The position numbers and the translations under genes are program-made. Below the pieces are notes generated by a model. The model did not search any database and was not told where the DNA came from. It worked only from the letters and a program-made list of their open reading frames with translations. Below, one piece after another: positions 9,038 through 18,878 of a DNA stretch of 64,000 bases (positions are counted from its first letter, which is position 1; each line of letters begins with the position of its first letter). Origin of the DNA: Metallosphaera yellowstonensis MK1 (lineage in GTDB: Archaea; Thermoproteota; Thermoprotei_A; Sulfolobales; Sulfolobaceae); NCBI RefSeq assembly GCF_000243315.1, contig NZ_JH597770.1, forward strand, positions 541,740 through 605,739. Reading direction: 5' to 3'.

Positions 9038-9457
9038 TCAATCTTCTCTACTTCTTCCACTGTGTAGTTCAAAATACTTTCTTACAACGTCCACGATATA
9101 TATGGAAGCTGGTACAGCTATAATCACGGAGCTGAAGAGAGGAACTGCAAAGGGATTAAGGCTAGTTAAAATCCAAAGCAGGATAAGAGAAGTGATAAAG
9201 AAGGAAGCCAGGAACGCAGACCTAGGGATCAGAATATTGGCTACCTTTATGTAATCTCCCAGAACCAACTTCTTCACTGTATAGCCTTCCGATGTCTCCT
9301 TTACAAGTCCCATCTCCTCCAACTTCCTCAAATGATACAGAGCCAGAGAAGGAGAGCTCAGGTTCAATTCCCTTTGGATCTTCCTCAAAGAAACTGGCTC
9401 TCTCTGCCTCAGTAAATAGTAGTAGATCTTCCTCCTCGTGCCGTATAGGATTTCCAC
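9038..9457 (-). CDS. Membrane-tethered winged-helix regulator
   Basis: 139 residues. Residues 1-65 form an ArsR-like winged helix (recognition helix around LSSPSLALYHLRKLEEMGLV), followed by a wing with TSEGYTV. Two adjacent hydrophobic helices (about 78-97 and 102-124) anchor the protein in the membrane, and a basic tail follows. The architecture recalls the Sulfolobales one-component membrane regulators (ArnR type), though without their longer extracytoplasmic sensor domain. It presumably senses a membrane or envelope signal. No flagellar (archaellum) genes are nearby, so the target is unknown. Confidence 0.7.
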   Translation of the reverse strand: MEILYGTRRKIYYYLLRQREPVSLRKIQRELNLSSPSLALYHLRKLEEMGLVKETSEGYTVKKLVLGDYIKVANILIPRSAFLASFFITSLILLWILTSLNPFAVPLFSSVIIAVPASIYIVDVVRKYFELHSGRSRED

Positions 9458-9459
9458 GA

Positions 9460-10410
9460 CAACGGATAGGAAGAAACGATCTTAAACTTTTCTCTTTAAC
9501 TTAATTATGAGGTTAAACTTCATCTACGAGAGAGTCATGAGTTTACGTAATGATACTTTATAAAGGAAAGGGATCAAAGGGGCAGAGAACCTCACCTCTT
9601 CTGGGTAGACCGAAATCAGTCTTCTAAAAATATTTGATCTAGTATCTCAATTATGGGCAGAGGTAAAGATCTAAGGCGGAGTCACAGTAATACTCATGAG
9701 CAGAGTGAAGGGGGTGAGACGATCGATCTCCCGCCAGGAACTTCGGCTGACTGTACGTAAAATAGAGTCCTAGCTGAACTTTCTGGGAGGGTGAGGGAGA
9801 TGGCCGAGACCTTGGTCTCGCCCTGGCTGTTGAACGCGTCGGCGGAGAGGATCACTCGGACCAGTCTCGTCCCAGACCGTGAGGAATTACGCAGGAGAGG
9901 TAGTAGCCCAAGAGATGCTGAGGGAGGTAAGCGTGAGACTGCGGGGGAGTTGAGGAGGTCCAAGTGTCACTGGACTGTTCGGGCGTGAAGTTCCGGGTAA
10001 TTACGTGGAGGTCCTCAGGCTCTACAACGAGGTCAGGACCTCCTAAGGCTTCCGAGGAGCAAGACCTTCCTGCTCTTTATGAGCTCCACTAAGCGGAGCT
10101 CAGACCTCTCACCTTCACGCTGGACTCCCTTCTGCTCCGTCCTCGTGCCCTTCAAGGGCGTGGAGAGATTCAGGTTCCTCCTTACTGTGCTCTTCATTAA
10201 GAAGATAATAGATTATCTCGACATTTCATCTATTGAATTATTAGAATTATTTTGACTTTATTCTGACTTATTTTCAAGGAGGTGATTTTGCGTCCATCGT
10301 CAGGGCGGGAAGGAGGTCAAACTTGCAACTGATTACTGCCCTGCACGATCCCTTCATTTACACTTGAGCAAAAGTTTAAACTCTTTAAATTTCGTAAGGT
10401 CTATAGGTAG
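9460..10410. other. Gene-free stretch, probably a decayed gene
   Basis: About 950 bp without an intact gene. The middle part (9700-10200) is clearly richer in G and C than its AT-rich flanks. Protein-like pieces appear on the minus strand in shifting frames: a 54-codon piece starting ATG at 10196, then segments such as VRVILSADAFNSQGETKVSA and KVQLGLYFTYSQPKFLAG. That pattern suggests a decayed gene, perhaps for a secreted beta-rich protein, but I cannot name it. I found none of the inverted repeats of the IS at 55 kb here. The last 40 bp hold the promoter of the mutase small subunit (AAAGTTTAAACTCTTTAAAT). Confidence 0.35.
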
Positions 10411-10412
10411 CT

Positions 10413-10832
10413 ATGGATAAGAGAATAAAGGTCATAGTCGCTAAGCTGGGCCTCGATGGTCACGATAGAGGAGCTAAAGTGATAGCTAGGGCCCTAAAGG
10501 ACGCTGGCATGGAAGTCGTTTATACAGGCCTGAGGCAAACACCTCAGCAAATTGTTAAGACTGCTATCCAGGAGGATGCAGACGTAATAGGTGTGAGCAT
10601 ATTGAGTGGTGCTCACTTGGAACTCGTTCCTCAGATAGTTGAGGCAATGAGAAACGCCGGCCTCAATGACGTGGGATTAGTCGTGGGTGGTGTAATACCC
10701 CCTGAGGACATATCTAAGCTAAAGTCGATGGGTGTAGACGAGGTGTTTCTACCTGGAACTGGCCTGAAGGAAATAATAGCCAAGGTATCTTCAGTTGCCG
10801 GAAAGAAAAGAGGTATCAAGGTTGAACAATGA
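10413..10832 (+). CDS. mcmA2: Methylmalonyl-CoA mutase, small (cobalamin-binding) subunit
   Basis: 139 residues, a stand-alone B12-binding domain. The lower-ligand motif DGHDRG at about residues 15-20 (His coordinates cobalt) and the downstream [10 protein letters not shown] and VVGGVIP loops that cradle the nucleotide tail are all present. With the separately encoded large subunit it interconverts methylmalonyl-CoA and succinyl-CoA, a step of the 3-hydroxypropionate/4-hydroxybutyrate cycle in Sulfolobales. The large subunit is not in this window. It overlaps the start of the MeaB gene, its dedicated chaperone. A TATA-like TTTAAA sits 20-30 bp ahead of the ATG. Confidence 0.92.
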   Translation: MDKRIKVIVAKLGLDGHDRGAKVIARALKDAGMEVVYTGLRQTPQQIVKTAIQEDADVIGVSILSGAHLELVPQIVEAMRNAGLNDVGLVVGGVIPPEDISKLKSMGVDEVFLPGTGLKEIIAKVSSVAGKKRGIKVEQ

Positions 10833-11766
10833 GCTCCTTAAGAAGGCCCTCTCTGGGGACGAGCTCGCCATATCCAAGGTATTAACTAACATAGAGTACA
10901 CAACCAGTGACGGGCTTAAGTATCTGCAGGAGCTCACCAAACTCTCAGGTAAGGCTCACACCATCGGTGTTACTGGGATACCTGGAGCTGGTAAGAGTAC
11001 TCTCCTATCCGATCTGATTGAGACCTATGTATCCAAGGGCTTCAGGGTTGGGGTCATAATGATAGACCCATCTAGCCCAATATCCATGGGTTCTTTCATG
11101 GGTAACAGGATTAGGATGCAAGATAAGACGCTCCTGAGTAACGTCTTCATAAGGAGTACTGCATCCAGGGGACACCTTGGTGGATTTTCCTCCGAAGCAC
11201 TCATGTTAATGGAAGCCATGGACGGCCTGGGATTTGATAGGATATTGGTCGAGACCGTAGGAGCAGGCCAAACTGACACTGACGTAATGTCATCCGTTCA
11301 TTCTGTGGTAGTGCTGACTATCCCTGGTGCTGGAGACGAAATACAGGCCCTCAAGGCCGGCATAATGGAAATAGGTGATATTTACGTAGTCAACAAGGCT
11401 GATAGGCCTGAGGCAGATATGGTATATGACGCAGTGAGGTTTGCAGTGGAAAGCGGTGAGATGTCGTGGAGGGATGGCTGGAAGCCTCTAGTGTTGAAGG
11501 TAAGCGCACTTAAAAAGGTGGGTATAGGCGAACTAGTGGATGCCCTTGAGATTCACTCCGAATTCTTGAAAAAGAAAGGCCTATTCGAGACCAGGGTTAA
11601 CTCTCGGAGGAGAAAAATGATAGAACTAATTCTAAGGAGAAAAGTGAATGAAGTGGTTACGAGGGTTCTTGAGTCCAATTCAGCGTACATAAGTGAAATG
11701 CTAGTTAAGGGGGAATTGGCTACCTTAATCGATTCCCTTTACTCGTCGGTAAAAGACGAGTTGTAG
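10822..11766 (+). CDS. meaB: MeaB/ArgK-type GTPase, mutase chaperone
   Basis: About 314 residues from the TTG at 10822. It belongs to the G3E family: P-loop GIPGAGKST, base-recognition motif NKAD, and the ETVGAGQTD switch typical of MeaB. It loads and protects adenosylcobalamin on methylmalonyl-CoA mutase, whose small subunit gene it overlaps by 11 bp. I chose TTG 10822 because GAGGT lies 8 bp upstream and the next residues ([13 protein letters not shown]) match the usual start of the family; a TTG at 10795 is also in frame. Cytoplasmic. Confidence 0.9.
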   Translation: MNNELLKKALSGDELAISKVLTNIEYTTSDGLKYLQELTKLSGKAHTIGVTGIPGAGKSTLLSDLIETYVSKGFRVGVIMIDPSSPISMGSFMGNRIRMQDKTLLSNVFIRSTASRGHLGGFSSEALMLMEAMDGLGFDRILVETVGAGQTDTDVMSSVHSVVVLTIPGAGDEIQALKAGIMEIGDIYVVNKADRPEADMVYDAVRFAVESGEMSWRDGWKPLVLKVSALKKVGIGELVDALEIHSEFLKKKGLFETRVNSRRRKMIELILRRKVNEVVTRVLESNSAYISEMLVKGELATLIDSLYSSVKDEL

Positions 11767-12344
11767 AGCTCAGGATGACTCTGGATTGTACTTGAATTAA
11801 AGCAAAATTTGGGAGAAAGCTCATGAGGCTACGAAGTACGTGTTTACCCGTGGCGTCACTTTTCCTTACTTTTAATTACTTCTAATTCCACCACGGGCAC
11901 CCCTCTTGAGGGATCATACACGGTCACCCTTAACTCATTGGGGCTAGTCGAGGGAAACACCACTACCCTCCCATCCACACTTTTATCACTCCCCAAACCT
12001 CGTGAGCAGTGCCCGTCATCAGTTGGGGGGATCATCAATGAAAACTACTTCGGTGATACTATGTAAACACAACTTGTCAAAACGATATTTAGAAGTGATT
12101 AAAAATAACGAGTAGTTACGTAGAAGCGTCACAGTCTTCTCCGCTAAATTTCATTCTTGTACGGCCGTGATGAGGACCTTTAAGGCGAGGCTTGAAGTAT
12201 GTTTACCCTCTTCCCCGCGTGGACTGAGGCGATTCTGTGTATCCCTTCTAAGGCCATCTGGTTACACGTTACGTGGTTGGCGTGAAACGTCATTCGGTTA
12301 CTGCAAGTGGTCATTCCTCACTCCTTTATGTCGACTCATGTCGT
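11767..12344. other. Intergenic stretch with only weak ORFs
   Basis: About 580 bp. A minus-strand frame of 60 codons (11856-12038) ends in a plausible beta-strand-rich tail (ELRVTVYDPSRGVPVVELEV) and could be the remnant of a larger gene, but it has no recognisable family or clear promoter. A 61-codon plus frame at 12167 has unlikely composition. Near 12060 an AT-rich run (GATTAAAAATAACG) is seen. Nothing else is supportable. Confidence 0.3.
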
Positions 12345-13001
12345 TCACTTAGCTATAATGCCCTTTCTCTTCATCTCTCTCACTACCAACTCACCTAGCC
12401 TACTGAGTCCGTAATACTTGTGGTGAGTCCTAGTCTCTTTTTTAGGCTTAGCCTTCCTATCCCTGAACTTTATTATCCTGGCGTTCTTCTCTTCAAGAAG
12501 TCCCATTCTCATCAACTTCTCAAGCAGAGTTATAGCCTCCTCTAAACTCGACCTGATTAGCTTCGCGTACGTGAGGGCATGATCAGCGTTCAATTCCTCC
12601 GCTAACTGCAGGATCTTAGTGCTCTTTTGATCATTTTTAAGTAACTCTATATAATTATTGATCAGATCCTCTTGTGTTAAGTGTCTCAGCAAGTGGTCCC
12701 CAGCTCTCGTGAGTGAATAATATGTGTGATGTTTGTGAACTTCTGAGCTCAACTTAAACTTGGCCTCTGTGTTCTTCAGCGTGGCTCCCATGACTCTCTC
12801 GATCAGTCCCATTCTCTCCAGGTCATCTAGGATATTCACGATTTCAGAAAGCGGTATCTTCGTGTTAAGCATGATGGATTTTCCGTAATCCACGTTCGCC
12901 TTCTTCAAGTGGTAGAGGATCTTGAGATACCTTTGATCTTCCAGTATCTTCTTCAAGCTATCATTAGCATCTTCCATAACAGTCTTCTCCCCAGGACTCA
13001 A
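12345..13001 (-). CDS. DUF2250-like tandem winged-helix protein
   Basis: 218 residues built from two related winged-helix units: residues about 15-110 and 115-215. Each ends with a similar motif, HHTYYSLTRAGDHLL and HHKYYGLSRLGELVV, which I associate with the archaeal DUF2250 family. Probably a DNA-binding regulator; target unknown. Its ATG overlaps the stop of the upstream alpha/beta hydrolase by 4 bp (12998-13001), so the two are co-translated from a promoter near 13620. Duplicated-domain architecture is seen directly; the regulatory role is inferred. Confidence 0.7.
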   Translation of the reverse strand: MSPGEKTVMEDANDSLKKILEDQRYLKILYHLKKANVDYGKSIMLNTKIPLSEIVNILDDLERMGLIERVMGATLKNTEAKFKLSSEVHKHHTYYSLTRAGDHLLRHLTQEDLINNYIELLKNDQKSTKILQLAEELNADHALTYAKLIRSSLEEAITLLEKLMRMGLLEEKNARIIKFRDRKAKPKKETRTHHKYYGLSRLGELVVREMKRKGIIAK

Positions 13002-13597
13002 TCTTCCTTCAAGTTCTTAGCGAACTCTACCACTGCTTCGTTGAAGGCTTCAGGATCGTCAAGATAACAGGCGTGTTGCTTACCTATAAATATCAACTTG
13101 GCAGAACTCACTCTCCTCTCAAGTTCCCTTGCGTCCTCCACTGGGGATACAGAGTCCTCCCTACCCCATATCAGGAGTAAAGGAATCCCACTCAGCGAGC
13201 TCACATGGCTCAGGACCTCATCAATTCCCACTGCCCCGACCAGAATAAGACCTCTCGGTCTACCTCCCTTTATTACATATCTCAATACAGCTTTACCGCC
13301 CATGGAAGGTCCCAGGAGGATACTTCCCTGAAGGCCGCTGACACGTAAGAAATCTGAGACGAAATCGGCTAAATCGCTCCACTTGCCTTTCTCCGATTTA
13401 CCGTAACCTGGGAAATCCACAGAAATTCCCCTTATATCGTTCTTCTCTAGTGCCTCCAGTGTACCTACACCCAACCAGGTTTCAGCATTGAAGCGGGCTC
13501 CATGAAATAGCACTACATTGGGTTCTGACTTACCAGAGTTCTCTATAACGTATATTCTGCTTCCGTCTACATTCACGTAGGCGTGAGTAAAGCTCAT
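12998..13597 (-). CDS. Alpha/beta hydrolase
   Basis: 199 residues, a small single-domain alpha/beta hydrolase. The oxyanion region (FHGARFNAETW), nucleophile elbow GPSMGG (Ser98), acidic residue Asp148 in WGREDSVSP and His175 in KQHACYL give a full catalytic triad. Likely a cytoplasmic serine esterase or peptidase-like enzyme of the CIB-like subgroup; substrate unknown. TTTATAA about 25-30 bp upstream of the ATG fits a leaderless transcript. First gene of a two-gene unit with the DUF2250-like regulator, divergent from sulfide:quinone oxidoreductase. Confidence 0.8.
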   Translation of the reverse strand: MSFTHAYVNVDGSRIYVIENSGKSEPNVVLFHGARFNAETWLGVGTLEALEKNDIRGISVDFPGYGKSEKGKWSDLADFVSDFLRVSGLQGSILLGPSMGGKAVLRYVIKGGRPRGLILVGAVGIDEVLSHVSSLSGIPLLLIWGREDSVSPVEDARELERRVSSAKLIFIGKQHACYLDDPEAFNEAVVEFAKNLKED

Positions 13598-13726
13598 TAA
13601 TTGTAAGCCTAATTTAAACGGTTATAAACTTTTATAACAATAACACTCTAATATCGCAAAAAAAGAAGATCTATATAATATTATAGAAAGAATATTTGAA
13701 ATAAACTTTTTAAAGTCGTAGGTTAA

Positions 13727-14974
<1,248 letters not shown>

Positions 14975-14983
14975 TTTTATCAC

Positions 14984-15826
14984 ATGGAGTCAATAGAGCG
15001 GCACGCACTAGATAACATATTGAAAGAGGAGAAACTACTCACAGTGAATAAATTTCTAGATATTCTCTCAACTTTGGACAAACTAGGCCTCTTGGACGTA
15101 ATACAAGGAGCCATCAATGACGAGGAGTTAATGACCAAACTGTTCAGCGGGATACTCAACGATAAGGCATTATCTCTCCTCATAAACTACAAGAACCTTG
15201 GAGAGTTAGCAGATCTAGTACTCAATGAGAAAACTCAGGATAAACTCAAGTTTCTCCTGGAACTAGCCGGAACTCTGCAGCACTCGGGCGTGGTTGAACC
15301 CCTGTTAGGGATGCTCAAGGACGAAGATGTTATGGGAAGGATAATATCCGCGTTGGTTAACGATAAGACCCTCGAGCTAATGCAAAATTGGGAAAATTTA
15401 CTGAACATAACTCTCATGTTGACGAAGAGAGAGACGAGTGAGAGTTTAGAGTATTTCCTAAGTTTTCTCAATGAGTTGAGGACTTCTGGGATCTTAGATC
15501 CCATAAGGGGTCTACTGAAGGATGAGGAGACCTTGGGCAAAATAATCTCAGCTCTAGTCAACGACTTCACGCTAGGTCTAGTGAGCAATTGGAGCGATAT
15601 AGCCAAACATCTCTCTTCCTTAGATCTCACAGGATTTAAGGGATATGTTGATATAATAAATGCTGCAGGAAAAGCGATAAACGACGTCAATTATAAACCG
15701 ATTCGATCAGTCTTCGACATCCTTAGGAGCCTTAAGGATCCTGATATACAGAACGGTTTGGGATTCCTCTTCAGTGTCATTAAGGAATTGGGAAAGATGG
15801 CTAAGGAGAAGAACGCTCCTCACTGA
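14984..15826 (+). CDS. DUF1641 repeat protein, SQR partner
   Basis: 280 residues, helical, with no membrane segment. At least three copies of a roughly 38-residue repeat are visible: around residues 34-70 (LGLLDVIQGAINDEELMTKL), 100-136 (SGVVEPLLGMLKDEDVMGRI) and 168-204 (SGILDPIRGLLKDEETLGKI), each followed by a variant of SALVNDKTLELMQNW. DUF1641 proteins are commonly found next to sulfide:quinone oxidoreductases and formate dehydrogenase-like genes; their role is unknown, possibly a scaffold or maturation partner. Only 9 bp separates it from sqr, so they are co-transcribed. The 3' end overlaps the convergent P-loop gene by 26 bp. Confidence 0.8.
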   Translation: MESIERHALDNILKEEKLLTVNKFLDILSTLDKLGLLDVIQGAINDEELMTKLFSGILNDKALSLLINYKNLGELADLVLNEKTQDKLKFLLELAGTLQHSGVVEPLLGMLKDEDVMGRIISALVNDKTLELMQNWENLLNITLMLTKRETSESLEYFLSFLNELRTSGILDPIRGLLKDEETLGKIISALVNDFTLGLVSNWSDIAKHLSSLDLTGFKGYVDIINAAGKAINDVNYKPIRSVFDILRSLKDPDIQNGLGFLFSVIKELGKMAKEKNAPH

Positions 15827-16613
15827 GGAGTAAATCGAGGATTTTTCCGTTTTTAGAAGTTACTGGATCTAGACAGAAGCTAAGAGGCCTTAAATACTTG
15901 AAGATCTTTTCCGAGCTAATGGTCCAGGGGGGCAAGCTACTCAGACTCAAGAACTTTCGAAACTCTTGACCTTTAACGAGAAATGCTCTACCTGGAAATA
16001 CCGTGAAGACATAGTCTACTTCGGAGCATGAAAAACAGGGAGAGGACGCGTTATTGTAGGACTCGATCACGACGTTATCGTTCTCAGAGATAGTTCTTCT
16101 AACTTCCTCGTCCACTATGTAACCAGACTCGTCCACAATCTGCCTCAGTTGGTCTGTTGTGACGATAGTGGGACGAAATATTTCCCTCAGCTTGTCAAGG
16201 CTCTCCTTAAGCGAATCCAATACGTATTCTGGTATACTAGTGAAATAGCTCGAATTACCCTCTCTAGTTATTCTCATCATCACAGGGACCCCTCTCTCCA
16301 TGAGAATGTTATAGCTAGTCGTGCTGTAGTCCAGTTTTTCCAGTTCAACTGGAGCCAAGAGAACGTCAAAAGGGTTTATCTTCTCTGGCTTTATGCCTGT
16401 GATCTCGTAATAGGAGAGGGCATCATTTCCTACCAGAACGTTCAGTTCGACACTCCTCAGGAGCGTAGAGTAGCTGTACCATGCATTATGACCTGCTACA
16501 GGTTTAAGAGGCGTAAGTTTCACTCCCACCTCAGCCATAGCTGAGATAAGGGCTAGTCCGAAACGCGTTTTGCCTGAATCGTAGGGTAACCCTCCGTTTA
16601 TGAGTACCCTCAC
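15801..16613 (-). CDS. Predicted P-loop ATPase/GTPase, dethiobiotin-synthetase-like
   Basis: 270 residues. The N-terminal Walker A variant GGLPYDSGKTRFG and the following LKPVAGHNAWYS segment resemble the BioD/CobQ-like P-loop fold. The C-terminal half is less distinctive; two cysteines (SPCFSCSEVD) form a CxxC. It is found beside the proteasome beta gene in Sulfolobales as far as I recall. No biotin synthesis genes other than a biotin ligase lie in this window, so a true BioD role is not supported. Divergent from psmB. Confidence 0.6.
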   Translation of the reverse strand: MRVLINGGLPYDSGKTRFGLALISAMAEVGVKLTPLKPVAGHNAWYSYSTLLRSVELNVLVGNDALSYYEITGIKPEKINPFDVLLAPVELEKLDYSTTSYNILMERGVPVMMRITREGNSSYFTSIPEYVLDSLKESLDKLREIFRPTIVTTDQLRQIVDESGYIVDEEVRRTISENDNVVIESYNNASSPCFSCSEVDYVFTVFPGRAFLVKGQEFRKFLSLSSLPPWTISSEKIFKYLRPLSFCLDPVTSKNGKILDLLLSEERSSP

Positions 16614-16726
16614 ATATCCATGTTTTCTTTCATTCCCAAAAAATTAGCTAGAAGCACTGGTTCGCAAATTCCCGTTGTTAAACAAAGTTTCAAATATGTA
16701 TTGCACCCCTATATTCTTGGAAGAAA

Positions 16727-17365
16727 ATGGAAGACCTGTTTCAAGGCCAAAACAAACAGAAGATAAAGATCCTTAAGGGAACAACTACCGTGGGATTAGT
16801 AGTGAAAGACGCAGTTGTGTTGGCTGCAGATAGGAGGGCTAGTGCAGGTTTCTTCGTGGCCAATAAGATGGTGAGAAAGATTCTTTACATAGATGAGAGG
16901 ATAGGCATAACTACTGCAGGTAGCGTTGCGGATCTGCAGTTCATCTATAACTATCTGAAAAACATCTATCACTATAATTACATCTCAGGAAATAGACCTG
17001 TGACGGTTAAGGCTCTAGCCACTTATCTCACTAACATACTTTCCCAGAGCAAGTACTTCCCTTACCTAGTCCAGATCCTCATTGGAGGTTATGACGTCCA
17101 GCCCAGGTTGTTTAACCTTGACTACCTAGGCGACATGACTGAGGAAACTTACGTAGCCACAGGCTCAGGTTCACCTGTTGCTATGGGGGTACTTGAAGAT
17201 GGATACAGACCAAGTATGACTCCTGATGAAGCTGTAGAACTAGCTACTAGGGCTGTGCTCTCAGCCATCAAGAGGGACTCGTTTACTGGAACCGGGGTAA
17301 TAGTTACCAAAATAACTAAGGACGGCCACCAAGAAAAAGAGGTGTTCCCTCAAGGGAAAGAGTAA
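16727..17365 (+). CDS. psmB: 20S proteasome beta subunit
   Basis: 212 residues. Autoprocessing between Gly18 and Thr19 would expose the nucleophile (KG/TTTVGL); Asp35 and Lys51 are in the places of mature Asp17 and Lys33, so this copy looks catalytically competent. It closely resembles the Sulfolobus beta subunit starting KGTTTVG. It assembles with alpha rings into the core particle. The TATA region TTTCAAATATGTAT lies about 35 bp upstream. Sulfolobales carry a second beta subunit elsewhere. Confidence 0.93.
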   Translation: MEDLFQGQNKQKIKILKGTTTVGLVVKDAVVLAADRRASAGFFVANKMVRKILYIDERIGITTAGSVADLQFIYNYLKNIYHYNYISGNRPVTVKALATYLTNILSQSKYFPYLVQILIGGYDVQPRLFNLDYLGDMTEETYVATGSGSPVAMGVLEDGYRPSMTPDEAVELATRAVLSAIKRDSFTGTGVIVTKITKDGHQEKEVFPQGKE

Positions 17366-17387
17366 TGTAAAGGTTTTATATCGTATC

Positions 17388-17852
17388 ATGACATTTTATT
17401 CTATGTTTGTGTCATCAGTCTTCAAGAACGAAGACGTAATACCCGTCAAGTACACTTGTGAAGGGGTAGACGTATCTCCTCCCTTAAAGTGGGAGAAGGT
17501 GCCCAATGCCGTGAGTTATGCGGTCATCGTAGAGGATCCAGATGCTCCCGGTGGTACCTTCATCCATTGGGTCATGTACAACGTCAAGGTGAACGAACTA
17601 CCGGAGAACGTAGAGAAGAGGGAGAGAACCTCCTACGGTCTTCAAGGCCTGAACGATTTCGGTAGGATAGGGTATAACGGTCCCTGTCCTCCAAGGGGGC
17701 ATGGTTACCACAGGTACTATTTCAACATCTACGCCCTGAGTACCGAGCTTTCTCTGAAGTCGGTGAGGAAGGTTACTGCAGAGAGTCTTAAGGACGCTAT
17801 GGAAGGATATGTTATCGCGGTAGGAACTTTGATGGGTAAATTCAAGAGATAG
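17388..17852 (+). CDS. YbhB/YbcL family (PEBP/RKIP-like) protein
   Basis: 154 residues, one phosphatidylethanolamine-binding-protein domain. Both family signatures are present: DPDAPGGTFIHWV near residue 50 and GPCPPRGHGYHRY near residue 104. These proteins bind phosphorylated or anionic ligands; the biological role in archaea is unknown. TTTTATATCG lies directly upstream of the ATG at 17388, so a leaderless start slightly downstream, at the in-frame ATG 17403 (MFVSSVF), is possible. It sits between psmB and rfcS, the conserved order in Sulfolobus. Confidence 0.88.
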   Translation: MTFYSMFVSSVFKNEDVIPVKYTCEGVDVSPPLKWEKVPNAVSYAVIVEDPDAPGGTFIHWVMYNVKVNELPENVEKRERTSYGLQGLNDFGRIGYNGPCPPRGHGYHRYYFNIYALSTELSLKSVRKVTAESLKDAMEGYVIAVGTLMGKFKR

Positions 17853-17897
17853 TCCGATTTTTTAATCTTTGTTAGATACTTTACTCATGGATAACTC

Positions 17898-18878
17898 ATG
17901 GAATTTGAGGTATTGTGGGCTGAGAAGTACAGGCCTAAGTCGCTTGATGATATAGTAAATCAGAAGGATATTGTAGAGAGGCTCAAGAAATTTGTGAAAG
18001 AGAAAAACATGCCTCACCTGTTGTTTGCAGGTCCACCTGGAACTGGGAAGACCACGTCAGCATTGGCACTGGTCTATGACCTTTATGGTGAGAACTACCG
18101 TCAATACTTCCTAGAGTTAAACGCCAGTGACGAGAGAGGAATCGATGTTATCAGGAACAAGGTGAAGGACTTTGCCAGAACCGTGACACCACAAGACGTC
18201 CCTTTTAAGACAGTGCTTTTGGATGAAGCTGATAATATGACTGCAGATGCTCAACAGGCTTTAAGGAGAACAATGGAGCTCTACACTGAGACTACTAGAT
18301 TCATTCTCGCATGCAATTACCTTAGTAAAATCATAGATCCAATTCAATCTAGGACAGCTCTCTTCAGGTTCTATCCTCTGAAAAAGGAGGACGTCATATC
18401 AAGGCTCGAGTTCATTGCCAAGAATGAAAAAGTGGAGTATGACCCAAAGGCCCTCGATACAATATACGAAATCACCTCAGGTGACATGAGGAAGGCAATA
18501 AACATACTTCAAGCGTCATCTGCTTATGGAAAGGTAACCACTGAGGCCGTTTATAAAGTTCTTGGTATGGCTCAGCCCAAGGAAATCAGAGAAATGGTCA
18601 AATCTGCCCTTCAGGGAAGGTTCACAGAGGCCAGATCAAAGCTACTTTCTCTCATGATCAACTACGGTCTTTCAGGGGAGGACATAGTCAAACAAGTTCA
18701 CAGGGACATATTTTCCAATGAGTTCCAGATTCCTGAGGAACTAAGGGTAATTATGGCAGACTATGTGGGAGAGGTTGAGTATAGGATAATTGAGGGGGCT
18801 GACGACGAGATTCAACTTTCCGCTATGTTGGCTAGGATAAGCCTCTTGGGACAGAAATATGTTGGGGAACGTAAATGA
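17898..18878 (+). CDS. rfcS: Replication factor C small subunit
   Basis: 326-residue AAA+ clamp-loader subunit. Walker A GPPGTGKT at 45-52, Walker B LLDEADNM near 110, sensor 1 ACNYLSK, and an SRT in place of the usual SRC motif (QSRTALFRF). Forms the heteropentamer with RfcL that loads PCNA onto primer-template DNA. The stop overlaps the start of rfcL (ATGA, 18875-18878), so the two are translationally coupled. Full length for the archaeal family. Confidence 0.96.
   Translation: MEFEVLWAEKYRPKSLDDIVNQKDIVERLKKFVKEKNMPHLLFAGPPGTGKTTSALALVYDLYGENYRQYFLELNASDERGIDVIRNKVKDFARTVTPQDVPFKTVLLDEADNMTADAQQALRRTMELYTETTRFILACNYLSKIIDPIQSRTALFRFYPLKKEDVISRLEFIAKNEKVEYDPKALDTIYEITSGDMRKAINILQASSAYGKVTTEAVYKVLGMAQPKEIREMVKSALQGRFTEARSKLLSLMINYGLSGEDIVKQVHRDIFSNEFQIPEELRVIMADYVGEVEYRIIEGADDEIQLSAMLARISLLGQKYVGERK

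Noticed and set aside
12167-12352. 61-codon plus-strand ORF before the DUF2250-like gene
   Set aside because: Odd composition, no promoter or family; overlaps the end of a well-supported gene.
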